DNA from: Bacillota bacterium
GTDB taxonomy: Bacteria; Bacillota; Sulfobacillia; JACIYH01
Assembly (NCBI GenBank): GCA_030019365.1
Contig: JASEFA010000003.1
Location: forward strand, 309,728-373,727
Direction of reading: 5' to 3'
DNA: 64,000 bases
This document shows, piece by piece, positions 8,575-17,218 of the stretch (positions are counted from its first letter, which is position 1; each line of letters starts with the position of its first letter). Below the pieces are notes generated by a model. That model was not told the DNA's origin, made no database searches, and saw only the letters and a list, made by a program, of their open reading frames with translations. A program made the translations under genes and the position numbers.

Positions 8575-9474
8575 TCAGCAGAGATCGGCGGGGGTGAGAA
8601 AGCGGATGAAGCGCCGGGCCAGCCCCGAGAGGAGAGGGTCCCGGCGGTGAATGAGCAGGAACCGCATGGGTCCCAGGCCGCGGACGCGCAGGGCCCGCAG
8701 GCCTCCGGTGCGCAGCTCGCGCTGCACGGCCAGCCGGGACAGGATGGACGCTCCCCGCCCCGCAGAAACCGCCGACTTGATGGCCTCGTTTGAACCCATG
8801 ACCGCTACCACCTGGAGCTGGGCGGGGTCGATGCCTGCGTGGGCCAGGCACTGCTCCACCGCCTCTCGGACCCCGGAACCCGGCTCCCGCAGCAGGAGGG
8901 GCATGCGCAGGAGTTCCCCCGGCTCCAGTTCCTCCGTGGCGGCCCACCTGCCGTCAGGGGCCACCACCGCCACCAGTTCGTCTGCGGTGATGGAGCGCGC
9001 CACCAGCTCGGGGTCTTTCATGGTCCCCTCATCGCACCCCTCCAGGACGCCCACGTCGAACTTGCCGTTTTGCACCCCGGCCACCACGTCGGCGGCCGAG
9101 ACGATCTCCAGCCTGATGTCGCAGGTGGGGTTCTTCTCCTTGAAGGCCCACACAGTGCAGGGCAGGGCGTAATTCCCGACGGTCTGGGTGGCGGCGATGG
9201 TGAGCTGGCGCGTGTCGTCGGTGGCGCTGACGGCCTTCTCCATCCCTTCCACCAACTCCAGGATGCGGCGGGCGTAGTCGAAGACCACCTCGCCCGCGGG
9301 CGTGAGGTCTACGCCGTGGGCGTGGCGGCGGAAGAGGCGTACCCCGAAATGCTTTTCCAGGGAGAGGATCTGGGCACTGACCCCCGGCTGGGTGAGATGG
9401 AGCAGGCGCGCCGCCCGGGAGAAGCTCTTCACCCGGGCCACCGTACAGAATACCTCCAGCTGCCACACGTTCAT
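8575..9474 (-). CDS. LysR-family transcriptional regulator
   Basis: A 299-residue protein with the LysR helix-turn-helix (MNVWQLEVFCTVARVKSFSR, LTQPGVSAQILSLEKHFGVR) and a periplasmic-binding-protein-like effector domain. The ATG at 9474 has a GGGGGTC site; an in-frame GTG at 9495 is also possible. LysR regulators usually control a divergent neighbour, here the SLH-cytochrome operon starting 322 bases away. That link and the ligand are inference. Confidence 0.85.
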   Translation of the reverse strand: MNVWQLEVFCTVARVKSFSRAARLLHLTQPGVSAQILSLEKHFGVRLFRRHAHGVDLTPAGEVVFDYARRILELVEGMEKAVSATDDTRQLTIAATQTVGNYALPCTVWAFKEKNPTCDIRLEIVSAADVVAGVQNGKFDVGVLEGCDEGTMKDPELVARSITADELVAVVAPDGRWAATEELEPGELLRMPLLLREPGSGVREAVEQCLAHAGIDPAQLQVVAVMGSNEAIKSAVSAGRGASILSRLAVQRELRTGGLRALRVRGLGPMRFLLIHRRDPLLSGLARRFIRFLTPADLC

Positions 9475-9796
9475 GCCCTGACCCCCACTGGACACGCCTG
9501 CCCCATGCTGCCGGAGCTGTCCCTCACATTTACAGCAGCTATAAGTTCTCTTACTATCCCTATTCCTCCTGCTTGTGGGTGGCGCCTGCCGCCTGAGCGC
9601 GCATCACCGCCGCCGGCTGCCCGTTCCTCCTGCTTGTGGGGAGCGCGTGGACGATGGCGGGTGTGCCTCATAGCCCGCGCTTATGATGCGGGGCAAAGTG
9701 TGATGGCCCTGAGCGCAGGAGCGAGCCGGGCCCCCCTTGAACTTTTTGTTAAAGCTCTCACAAACTTAAACTGAGAAAGGGGGGAAACAGAGGAAA
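9475..9796. other. Intergenic region with 17-bp direct repeat between LysR gene and cytochrome operon
   Basis: The 322 bases contain no gene. TTCCTCCTGCTTGTGGG occurs twice (9563-9579 and 9624-9640), both followed by a GGTGGCGC / GGAGCGCG-like tail. The two copies are 61 bases apart, close to six DNA turns, so they could be a paired regulator site, for example for the LysR protein. A CRP-like box lies at 9747-9766. Confidence 0.5.
9747..9766 (+). promoter_or_regulatory. CRP-like box before the multiheme cytochrome operon
   Basis: TTTGTTA-AAGCTC-TCACAAA: two heptamers in inverted orientation with six bases between them, one mismatch from a perfect palindrome. The same TTGTTA-N6-TCACAA core lies in front of the ahb heme operon (3915-3934). 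It is centred 40 bases before the ATG at 9797, so it overlaps or lies very near the promoter; whether it activates or represses cannot be told. A GAAAGGGGGGAAACAGAGGAA ribosome region follows. Confidence 0.5.
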
Positions 9797-12025
9797 ATGA
9801 GGAAGGTGATCGCTCTGGTGACCGTGCTGGCCATCCTGGCCCTGCTGGGGGCGGCCACGGCCTACGCCAAGGCGGCGTACGTGAACTCCCTGGTGTCTGC
9901 CTACCCCAACCTCAAGGGGTCCAAGCTGGCCGGTTGTGTGACGTGCCACACGTCGGACTTGAAGCTCAACCGCTACGGGGCTGACCTGGCGGCGGCAGGC
10001 ATGGACTACCGCAAGGTGGAGGGGACGGACTCCGACCGGGACGGTTTCAGTAACCTGGCCGAAATCAAGGCTCTCACCTTCCCGGGCGACCCCACCAGCA
10101 AGCCGGCTGCTTCCCAGCCCACCACGGGCGGCGGCTCGTCCGGAGCGCCGGCAGCGGGAGGTACCACCCAGCCCCCCGCCAGGCCCGCCCTCTTCCGCGA
10201 TATCGCCCGCCACCCGGCGCGTGAGGCCATCGAGACCCTGGCGGAGGCGGGCGTTGTCAAGGGTCGCCCCGGCAAGGTGTTCGCGCCCGACGCCAGGGTA
10301 ACCCGGGCGGAGTTCGCCGCCATGGTGGAGCGGATCTTCGGCCTGCCCGAAGTGACGCCGTATTTGCCGGCATTCGGGGACGCGCCCAAGGATGCCTGGT
10401 ACTGGAAGACAGTAGAAACGGTGGTCCGGGCGGGGCTCATGGCACCTGCCGGTCAGGGTGCTTTCGGTACCGGCGACGGGGTGACGCGGGTGGAGGCCGC
10501 CCGCGTAGCGGTGAAGGCATTGGGCCTCGAGCAGGAAGCGCAGGCGCTGCCGGACGTGGAGAAGACGGCCGTCCTGGGGAAGCTGGCTGATGGTGCCAGT
10601 ATCCCGGCCGACTCTGCCGGCTATGTGGCGGTGGCCATCAGGAAGGGCCTCTTCCCGGCCGAGGGTAGGTTCGAGCCGTCACGAACGTTCACCCGCGCCG
10701 ATGCCGCCGTGCTGCTGGTGAAGGTGTGGGAGGGCAAGAAGGGGATGCAGGATCCCCTGGCCGGCGTGGCGAGCTACGTGGTGGGACCGGAGCAGTGTGC
10801 CACCTGCCACAGCGAGGCTGTGGCCGCCTGGCGCACCACCATGCACAGCCGCATGGTGCAGGAGCCCGGGCCCGGCGTGACCAACGCCAACTTCGCCGAT
10901 CCCCGGGCGGGCATCCAGCTTTCCGACGTGAAGTTCGTGGTCGGTGGCTTGACCAAGAACTACTTCGTGGGGGCGGATTACAAGTACCTGCCGGCGGGGT
11001 GGGACATCGAGAAGAAAGAGTGGCAGCCGCGCGCGGTATCGCCCTGGCTGGGAGCGTGCACGGGCTGCCACACCACCGGGTACGACAAGCAGCTCAACAC
11101 CTTCGTGTCGCTGGGGATAAGCTGCGAGTCGTGCCACGGGCCCGGCTCCAAGCACGTGGCCACCGGCGGCAACACCGCTTACATCAAGGCCTCGCTGGAC
11201 GTGGACGCCTGCGAGTCCTGCCACGGCGGGGACCGGCAGGTGGGCCAGCTCAAGGAAACCGGGCACTACTCCGTGTTCGCCAATATGGTGGATAAGCCCT
11301 TCTACAAGGAGAGCTGCATGGAGTGCCACTCGGCCACCGTGCGCCTGGCCGAAGAGAAAGGCCAGCCGGTGCCCACCCTCAAGGACTTCCGCGAGGGGGA
11401 CCTGAAGGGAGACCGGGTGGGTATCACCTGCGTGGTGTGCCACGATCCCCACAAGCGGGACCACGAGGCCCAGCTGCGCAAGGATGCCCAGGAAACCTGC
11501 ATCGAGTGCCACACCGGCGAGTTGAAGACGGAGACCTTTGCGCCCGGGACGGAAGTCCACCACGCGCAGAAGGAGATGTGGCTGGGCGTGGGTGCCATCG
11601 GGGTGCCCAACATGCCCGCGGCCAAGACGGCCACCTGCGTGGACTGCCACATGGTTGCTGGCAACCACTTGTTCAAGGCGGGCACGCCCAAGCTCACCAT
11701 CACCCAGCACGGCAAGCCGGTGGAGCTGGATTCCTGCGACGCCTGCCACAAGACCATGACCGTGGAGAAGACCGAGGGGCTCCACCAGGAGTTTGACCGG
11801 CAGGTCAAGGAGCTCAAGGATCTGCTGGCCCGGGTGGATGCCCGCATCAAGGATCGCCAGGCCATGGGACTTGACGTCAAGGCGGCTCAGGAACTGCGTG
11901 ATAAGGCGTTCACCAACATCTCCTTCGCCGAAGCCGACGCCTCGGGCGGCATCCACAACCCTGCCTATACGGACGAGATGCTGCGCGTGGCCCGGCAGTG
12001 GCTGCAGGAGGCGCTGACGAAGTAG
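9797..12025 (+). CDS. S-layer-anchored decaheme cytochrome c (SLH-multiheme fusion)
   Basis: A 742-residue secreted protein. The signal peptide is MRKVIALVTVLAILALLGAA. One CxxCH (CVTCH, about residue 47) lies in a small domain with a calcium-loop-like DSDRDGFSNLAEI. Residues about 130-315 form SLH repeats (FRDIARHPAREAIETLAEAG, ARVTRAEFAAMVERIFG), which attach proteins to the cell-wall polymer or S-layer. Nine further CxxCH motifs follow (residues about 334-650: CATCH, CTGCH, CESCH twice, CMECH, CVVCH, CIECH, CVDCH, CDACH) in a cytochrome c554-like arrangement. Ten hemes and SLH anchoring indicate an electron conduit at the outer face of the wall. It heads the operon with a heptaheme protein, cytochrome b and ccm genes. 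Confidence 0.9.
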   Translation: MRKVIALVTVLAILALLGAATAYAKAAYVNSLVSAYPNLKGSKLAGCVTCHTSDLKLNRYGADLAAAGMDYRKVEGTDSDRDGFSNLAEIKALTFPGDPTSKPAASQPTTGGGSSGAPAAGGTTQPPARPALFRDIARHPAREAIETLAEAGVVKGRPGKVFAPDARVTRAEFAAMVERIFGLPEVTPYLPAFGDAPKDAWYWKTVETVVRAGLMAPAGQGAFGTGDGVTRVEAARVAVKALGLEQEAQALPDVEKTAVLGKLADGASIPADSAGYVAVAIRKGLFPAEGRFEPSRTFTRADAAVLLVKVWEGKKGMQDPLAGVASYVVGPEQCATCHSEAVAAWRTTMHSRMVQEPGPGVTNANFADPRAGIQLSDVKFVVGGLTKNYFVGADYKYLPAGWDIEKKEWQPRAVSPWLGACTGCHTTGYDKQLNTFVSLGISCESCHGPGSKHVATGGNTAYIKASLDVDACESCHGGDRQVGQLKETGHYSVFANMVDKPFYKESCMECHSATVRLAEEKGQPVPTLKDFREGDLKGDRVGITCVVCHDPHKRDHEAQLRKDAQETCIECHTGELKTETFAPGTEVHHAQKEMWLGVGAIGVPNMPAAKTATCVDCHMVAGNHLFKAGTPKLTITQHGKPVELDSCDACHKTMTVEKTEGLHQEFDRQVKELKDLLARVDARIKDRQAMGLDVKAAQELRDKAFTNISFAEADASGGIHNPAYTDEMLRVARQWLQEALTK

Positions 12026-12132
12026 GAGCGATTCAGGGTCGAGCCGGGGGAGACGTCTCCGGGGTCAGCTTCCCGCCCGGTCCTCGGGCCGGTGGTGGCC
12101 CGGGGCGCTTCCCCGGCTGCTCGGAGGTGGCC

Positions 12133-12972
12133 ATGATGACATTGCCCAAGTTGCTCCTCGCCCTGGTGGCCGCGGGGGTAGTGCTGGCGGCCGCGCCGGG
12201 AGCGGCCCGGGCTCAGGCGGACAACCAGCTGTGCCTGGGGTGTCACGGGCAGCAGGGGCTCACCACCTTTGATGGTGAGAGGGAAGTCGATCTCTATGTC
12301 GACGCCCAGAAGTACGCATCATCCCCCCACGGCAAGGAGTCGTGCAATTCGTGTCATCCGCAGTTCCAGGGCTTCGACCACGGACGCGTGGCCCTGGGGG
12401 AGGAACTGCGTTCGCTCACCCTGCAGACATGCGTGAGCTGTCACCAGGGATACGATTTCGGGCAGGGCAAGGTCTCCTGTCATCCCGATCCCCTGACCTG
12501 CGACAAGTGCCACGGCCCCATCCACGCGCTGGTGCCGGCGAATGACCCCGCTTCGCCCATCAACCACGCCAATGTGGTGGGATTCTGTGCCTCGTGCCAC
12601 GAGAAGGAGAAGGCGAGTTACGACTACAGCTTCCACGGGGCTGCCCGCCGGCTGGGGTCGCGGGAGGCCCCGCTGTGTACCGACTGTCACGGGCACCTCT
12701 CCCCGGTGAACGGGAACGTCCAGGAGGCCACCCTGATGTGCGGCAACTGCCACCGGGGCAGCCCGGCCGCCATGGCCAACCTCCTGCAGGGCAAGGAGCA
12801 CGTTACGCCCCAGGATCGCAAGGACGGGTTCCCGCTGTGGGTGGTGTGGAAGTTCTTTCTGGCCGTGATCCTGGTCAACACGGCGAAGGATGGTTCGTTG
12901 GCCGTCCTCGATCTGACCCACCGTCTGCGGTCCCGCAGCGGGAAGGGTCCCGAGGGAGGTGCCCGTCCATGA
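12133..12972 (+). CDS. Heptaheme c-type cytochrome with C-terminal membrane anchor
   Basis: A 279-residue protein with signal peptide (MMTLPKLLLALVAAGVVLAA) and seven CxxCH motifs: CLGCH, CNSCH, CVSCH, CDKCH, CASCH, CTDCH, CGNCH. LWVVWKFFLAVILVNTA near residue 240 is a single membrane segment. The stop overlaps the ATG of the cytochrome b gene (ATGA), so the two probably form one membrane complex in which quinol oxidised by cytochrome b feeds electrons to the hemes and on to the SLH cytochrome. A GGAGGTGG ribosome site precedes the tandem ATGs. Confidence 0.88.
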   Translation: MMTLPKLLLALVAAGVVLAAAPGAARAQADNQLCLGCHGQQGLTTFDGEREVDLYVDAQKYASSPHGKESCNSCHPQFQGFDHGRVALGEELRSLTLQTCVSCHQGYDFGQGKVSCHPDPLTCDKCHGPIHALVPANDPASPINHANVVGFCASCHEKEKASYDYSFHGAARRLGSREAPLCTDCHGHLSPVNGNVQEATLMCGNCHRGSPAAMANLLQGKEHVTPQDRKDGFPLWVVWKFFLAVILVNTAKDGSLAVLDLTHRLRSRSGKGPEGGARP

Positions 12973-13775
12973 GGCGGCGTGACCCCACCATGAGGTTTGA
13001 CATCCACGCCCGGTTGCAGCACGGGCTGCTGGCGGTGAGCCTGGCCGTCCTGATGCTGACCGGGTTTCCCATCAAGTACTCCCACACAGCCTGGGCTCCC
13101 GCGGTGGTGCGGTTCTTCGGCAACTTCGACACCATGTTGCGGGTGCACCTGGTGGCGGCGGGCCTGCTGGCTTTCGTGGTGGTGTACCACGTGCTCCTCT
13201 GCGTATGGGGGCTGGTGCGCAGGCGGCTCGATTTCGCCGTGCTGCCCCGCTTGCGCGACTTCCAGGACTTCGCCCACCACCTGGGCTACCTGGCCGGGTG
13301 GCGCCACGAGCCGCCCCGCTTCGGCAAGTTCACCTGGTGGGAGAAGTTCGAGTACTGGGCGGTGGTGTGGGGCACCACGGTGATGGGAGTCTCCGGTCTC
13401 ACCCTGGCGTTTCCCGAGTGGGCGGCAGCATATGTTCCCCGTTGGGTGATCGGTGCGTTGCGGGTGGCCCACAGCAACGAGGCCCTCCTGGCATTCCTGG
13501 CCGTGCTCATAGGCCATTCATTTGCCGTCCACTTGTCTCCCAGCGTCTTCCCTTCCAGTGCGGTATGGTACAGTGGTAAACTGAGATTGTCCCAGCTGAT
13601 GGAGGATCATGCCCTCTTGTATGAGAGCATGGCCGGTTACGCGGCCGGCGATCTGGACCGGTTGCCCCGCAGTCGCTGGTCTCGCAACCGGGTGCTGATT
13701 GCCCTGGAACTGGTGGTGTATGTGGGACTGGTGGCCTGGGTGTTCGTGACTCTGGTTCCTCTCCTGCCCCGCTAG
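12969..13775 (+). CDS. Membrane cytochrome b (formate-dehydrogenase-gamma-like quinol module)
   Basis: A 268-residue protein with about four to five membrane helices and His residues suited to bis-His heme b binding (IHARLQHG, RVHLVAAG, YHVLLC, VAHSNEAL, IGHSFAVH). The pattern is that of the cytochrome b subunits of formate dehydrogenases, hydrogenases and multiheme reductases. Coupled to the heptaheme gene by an ATGA overlap, it is the likely menaquinol-oxidising part of the transfer chain. A second ATG at 12990 is possible. Confidence 0.8.
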   Translation: MRRRDPTMRFDIHARLQHGLLAVSLAVLMLTGFPIKYSHTAWAPAVVRFFGNFDTMLRVHLVAAGLLAFVVVYHVLLCVWGLVRRRLDFAVLPRLRDFQDFAHHLGYLAGWRHEPPRFGKFTWWEKFEYWAVVWGTTVMGVSGLTLAFPEWAAAYVPRWVIGALRVAHSNEALLAFLAVLIGHSFAVHLSPSVFPSSAVWYSGKLRLSQLMEDHALLYESMAGYAAGDLDRLPRSRWSRNRVLIALELVVYVGLVAWVFVTLVPLLPR

Positions 13776-13882
13776 CCTGGCATGGGTGGTGGGAGACCGG
13801 GCCCGCTGGCCCCGGCAGTGAGGCAGCGGACCGGCCGGGGAGGCGGGTGGGTGCGATCGACGCAGAGGCGGAGGTAGTCGGG

Positions 13883-14410
13883 ATGCGGCGGCGGTTGCTG
13901 TGGGCGGGTTTGCTGGTGCTGGCGGCGGTGGCGTACCTGGCGTATTCGGGCTGGCAGGGGGCGGCCCTGTATTACCTCACCCCTTCGGAGGCGCAGGCGC
14001 GGGGAGCGTCAACGACGACCTTCCGCGTGGCCGGGAACGTGGGCGCGGATGTGAGGTGGGACGCCGCAGCCATGGTCCTGCGGTTTGAGGTGACCGATGG
14101 TAGCGCTTCTGTGCCTGTCGTGTACCGGGGGGCGCCTCCGGATAACTTCGGCCCCGGGCAGCAGGTGGTGGTGGAGGGCACCGGCGACGGGCACGGGGTC
14201 ATGGTGGCCAACCGCCTCATCATGAAGTGCCCGAGCAAGTACGAGCAGGCCCCTGCCGCGGCCGCCCGGAGAGGCAACAATGTGCTGTACCTGGGTGGCG
14301 CCGCCATGGTCCTGGCCATCGGCCTGGCGGCGGTGGCCAGTCGTCGCCTGGCGACGGCCGGCCGTCGCCCGGTCGCCGGTGACTCGGGAAGGGCAGGTAC
14401 GCCGGCCTGA
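13883..14410 (+). CDS. ccmE: Cytochrome c maturation heme chaperone CcmE, Cys-type (CxxxY)
   Basis: A 175-residue membrane-anchored protein with an OB-fold domain (FRVAGNVGADVRWDAAAMVL, PDNFGPGQQVVVEGTG). Canonical CcmE binds heme through His in an H-x-x-x-Y motif. Here the motif is ANRLIMKCPSKYE with Cys116 in place of His, the CxxxY variant known from archaea and Desulfovibrio, whose gene sets lack CcmH. Consistently, no ccmG, ccmH or ccmI occurs in this cluster. The extra C-terminal membrane segment (YLGGAAMVLAIGLAAVA) is unusual. The ATG at 13883 follows GCGGAGGTAGTC; the stop overlaps the ccmF start. Confidence 0.88.
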   Translation: MRRRLLWAGLLVLAAVAYLAYSGWQGAALYYLTPSEAQARGASTTTFRVAGNVGADVRWDAAAMVLRFEVTDGSASVPVVYRGAPPDNFGPGQQVVVEGTGDGHGVMVANRLIMKCPSKYEQAPAAAARRGNNVLYLGGAAMVLAIGLAAVASRRLATAGRRPVAGDSGRAGTPA

Positions 14411-16494
14411 TGGTGCAGCTAGCGGATCTTCTGGTGCTGGCCGGCCTGCTGGCCTCTGTCTACGGCAGCGGCGCCCTGGTACTGGGTATCGGATGGCAAA
14501 AGAAGGCCTGGCTCGAGCAGGGACGGGCAGCGGCAGTGGCGGGGACGGTGCTTTGCACCCTCACCTCTGCGCTGCTCGTCTACTTCCTGGCGGTATCTGA
14601 CTTCCGCCTCGCCTACGTGGCCGACCACACCAGCCGCAACCTGCCCCTCGTATACAAGATATCTGCTTTCTGGGCGGGGCAGGAGGGCTCCCTGCTCCTC
14701 TGGGCGCTGGTGCTGTCCTGGTATGCCGCGTACGTGGCTCGTGTCACCTGGGCTCGCTCCCCCCAGCTGGCGGCCCGCGCCCTGGCCATGATGATGGGCG
14801 TGGAAGCCTTCTTCCTGCTCCTCCTGGCGTTCGTCACCAGCCCGTTCCGGGTACTCTCCCCGGTTCCCCCCGACGGGATGGGACTCAACCCCATGCTGCA
14901 GAACGTTGGGATGCTGCTTCACCCCGTCACCCTGTACCTGGGGTACGTTGGCTTCACCGTACCCTTTGCTTTTGCCCTGGCGGCCCTCCACGCCGGGCGC
15001 TCTGCCCCTGCCGTCAGCCTGGCCGGTGCCGGGCAGCGCGCCACGCCGCGGGCGGCAGACCGGGCCGGCTCCGGGGAGCACGCCACACCCGGGCCGGCGG
15101 ACGCGGCCGGCTCCGGGCCCGGGTGGCTGTATCTCAGCCGGTCCTTCACGCTGTGGTCGTGGCTGTTCCTGTCGGTGGGGATCATCCTGGGGATGCAGTG
15201 GGCTTATGTGGAGCTGGGCTGGGGCGGGTACTGGGCCTGGGATCCGGTGGAAAACGCCTCGCTCCTGCCCTGGCTTACCGCCACCGCCTTCCTGCACTCC
15301 GCGCTGGTGCAGGAGAAGCGGGGCACCATGGCGGGATGGAACGTCATCCTGGTGGCGGTGACCTTCTTCCTCACCATCCTGGGCACCTTCCTCACCCGCA
15401 GCGGCGTTCTCTCCTCGGTGCACGCCTTCGCCCCCAGTGGCCTGGGTGTCTATTTCGTGGTATTCATGGGGTTGGTGTTGCTGGGTTCGGGCTACCTGCT
15501 GGTGCGCGGGTGGTCCCAGGTTGAGGAAACGCGCCCCCTGGAATCCCTGCTTTCCCGGGAGGCGGCCGTGATCGTGGCCGAGTTTTTCCTGGCGGCATTT
15601 GCCCTGGTGGTGTTCTGGGGAACCGTGTTCCCGCTGTTCTCCGGGATCACCGGGGGCAAGCAGGTGTCGGTGGGGCCGGCTTTCTATGTGCGGGCGGCGG
15701 TCCCCTTCGGAACCCTGGCAGTCGTGCTCCTGGGCATCTGCCAGGTGCTGGGATGGAGCCGCAGCCGGCCGGTGGCGGTGGCACGCGGCCTGGCCGTGCC
15801 GGGGGGACTGGCACTCCTGGCAACCGGGGCCCTGGGCGGGGTGCTGGCGCATCTGCACGGGTCCCGGCCCTCGGCGGGAATGCTGGTGGGGTTCTTGGCC
15901 GCGTTCCTGGCAGCGTTCGCCGGGCTGGCTCAGGTGGTGCGGGACGCCCGGGCCCGGCGTTTGTCCACCGGAGAAGGGTGGCTGGGTGCCCTGGCCGGTT
16001 TGATGGACCGCAACCCCCGCCGGTACGGGGCGCTGCTGGTGCACCTGGCGGTCGCCTGCATGGTGCTGGGGTTCTCCGGTTCGGCCCTCCGCCAGGAGGC
16101 CACCTTCACCCTGCAGCCGGGGCAGTCCACCGAAGCGGTCGGATACACCATCACCTACCGGGGCCTGGATGCCGCGCACCTGCCTCACCGGGTAAGCGTG
16201 TACGCCCACCTGGAGGTGGCCAGGAGCGGGCGGGCGATCGTGCTCCGGCCCGAGAAGCAGTATTATCCCAACTACGAATCGGCCTTCTCTGAGGTGGCGG
16301 TGCGGGGCGGGCTGGACGAGGACCTGTACACCATCCTGGACGCCTGGCAGCACGACGGTACCGCTTCATTCCGGGTGATAAGGGAACCCCTGGTGGCCTG
16401 GATCTGGGTGGGTGGTTACCTGCTGGTGGCGGGGATGCTGGTACTCGCCTGGCCCCGCCGCCGCGTCGGGCGGGGAGGCCGGGGTCGTGGCTGA
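14410..16494 (+). CDS. ccmF: Cytochrome c heme lyase subunit CcmF
   Basis: A 694-residue membrane protein with the tryptophan-rich WWD domain (WGGYWAWDPVENASLLPWLT) that presents heme, and the usual LVYKISAFWAGQEGSLLLWA block. CcmF transfers heme from CcmE to apocytochrome CxxCH sites on the outer face. Residues about 200-240 contain a low-complexity repeat (ATPRAADRAGSGEH / ATPGPADAAGSGPG) inserted in a loop. It overlaps ccmE (TGATG) and ccmA. Confidence 0.93.
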   Translation: MVQLADLLVLAGLLASVYGSGALVLGIGWQKKAWLEQGRAAAVAGTVLCTLTSALLVYFLAVSDFRLAYVADHTSRNLPLVYKISAFWAGQEGSLLLWALVLSWYAAYVARVTWARSPQLAARALAMMMGVEAFFLLLLAFVTSPFRVLSPVPPDGMGLNPMLQNVGMLLHPVTLYLGYVGFTVPFAFALAALHAGRSAPAVSLAGAGQRATPRAADRAGSGEHATPGPADAAGSGPGWLYLSRSFTLWSWLFLSVGIILGMQWAYVELGWGGYWAWDPVENASLLPWLTATAFLHSALVQEKRGTMAGWNVILVAVTFFLTILGTFLTRSGVLSSVHAFAPSGLGVYFVVFMGLVLLGSGYLLVRGWSQVEETRPLESLLSREAAVIVAEFFLAAFALVVFWGTVFPLFSGITGGKQVSVGPAFYVRAAVPFGTLAVVLLGICQVLGWSRSRPVAVARGLAVPGGLALLATGALGGVLAHLHGSRPSAGMLVGFLAAFLAAFAGLAQVVRDARARRLSTGEGWLGALAGLMDRNPRRYGALLVHLAVACMVLGFSGSALRQEATFTLQPGQSTEAVGYTITYRGLDAAHLPHRVSVYAHLEVARSGRAIVLRPEKQYYPNYESAFSEVAVRGGLDEDLYTILDAWQHDGTASFRVIREPLVAWIWVGGYLLVAGMLVLAWPRRRVGRGGRGRG

Positions 16495-17218
16495 GCCGCG
16501 CCGACCGGCGGTGGTGGTGCGCGAGCTCGTGCAGCGCCTGGGCGGCTCCGAGGTCCTGCGGGGGGTGAGCTTTGACCTCTCCGACGGGCAGGTGCTGGCC
16601 GTCATGGGGCCGAATGGGGCGGGCAAGACCACCCTGTTGCGGGTCCTGGGTACCTTGCTTCCGCCCACCCGCGGCCAGGTGCTGATCGGGGGGCGGGATG
16701 TGCGCCGGAGCGGACCCGCCCTGCGCGGGCACATCGGGTTCCTGGGCCACCACACCTTCCTTTATCCCCAGCTCACGGGATGGGAAAACCTGTGGTTCTG
16801 GGCGCGGGCGTTCGGTGTCCCCAACCCGGAAGCCCGGGTGAAGGAGATGCTGGATGGTGTGGGCCTGGGGCTTTTCGCCCACGAGCCGGCGCGCCACTAT
16901 TCGCGGGGGATGCAGCAGCGCCTGGCCCTGGCCCGGGCCCTCCTGCACGATCCCGTGCTTCTCCTGCTGGACGAACCCTACACGGGCCTCGACCGCGAAG
17001 CGGCAGCGCTGCTGGACACTGTGATCCGACGCTGGGGGGAGCGCGGCCGGTCCGTGGTGATGACCAGCCACGACCCGGGACGGGCCCTGGCGGCCAGCGA
17101 CCGCGTCATGGTGCTGCAACGGGGACGGGTGACGCTGCTCGGCCCGAGCCGGGACCTGGATGGAGCCCGCCTGGAGGAAGCCTGCCGGCCGCGTGCGGGG
17201 GCTGGTGAGCTGCTTTGA
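16487..17218 (+). CDS. ccmA: Heme-export ABC ATPase CcmA
   Basis: A 243-residue ABC ATPase: Walker A GPNGAGKTT, signature YSRGMQQRLALARAL, Walker B VLLLLDEPYTGLD and H-loop TSHD. CcmA with CcmB uses ATP to release holo-CcmE from the CcmC complex. The GTG start at 16487 overlaps ccmF; the end overlaps ccmB by four bases. Neighbouring ccm genes separate it from generic ABC ATPases. Confidence 0.92.
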   Translation: MAEPRRPAVVVRELVQRLGGSEVLRGVSFDLSDGQVLAVMGPNGAGKTTLLRVLGTLLPPTRGQVLIGGRDVRRSGPALRGHIGFLGHHTFLYPQLTGWENLWFWARAFGVPNPEARVKEMLDGVGLGLFAHEPARHYSRGMQQRLALARALLHDPVLLLLDEPYTGLDREAAALLDTVIRRWGERGRSVVMTSHDPGRALAASDRVMVLQRGRVTLLGPSRDLDGARLEEACRPRAGAGELL

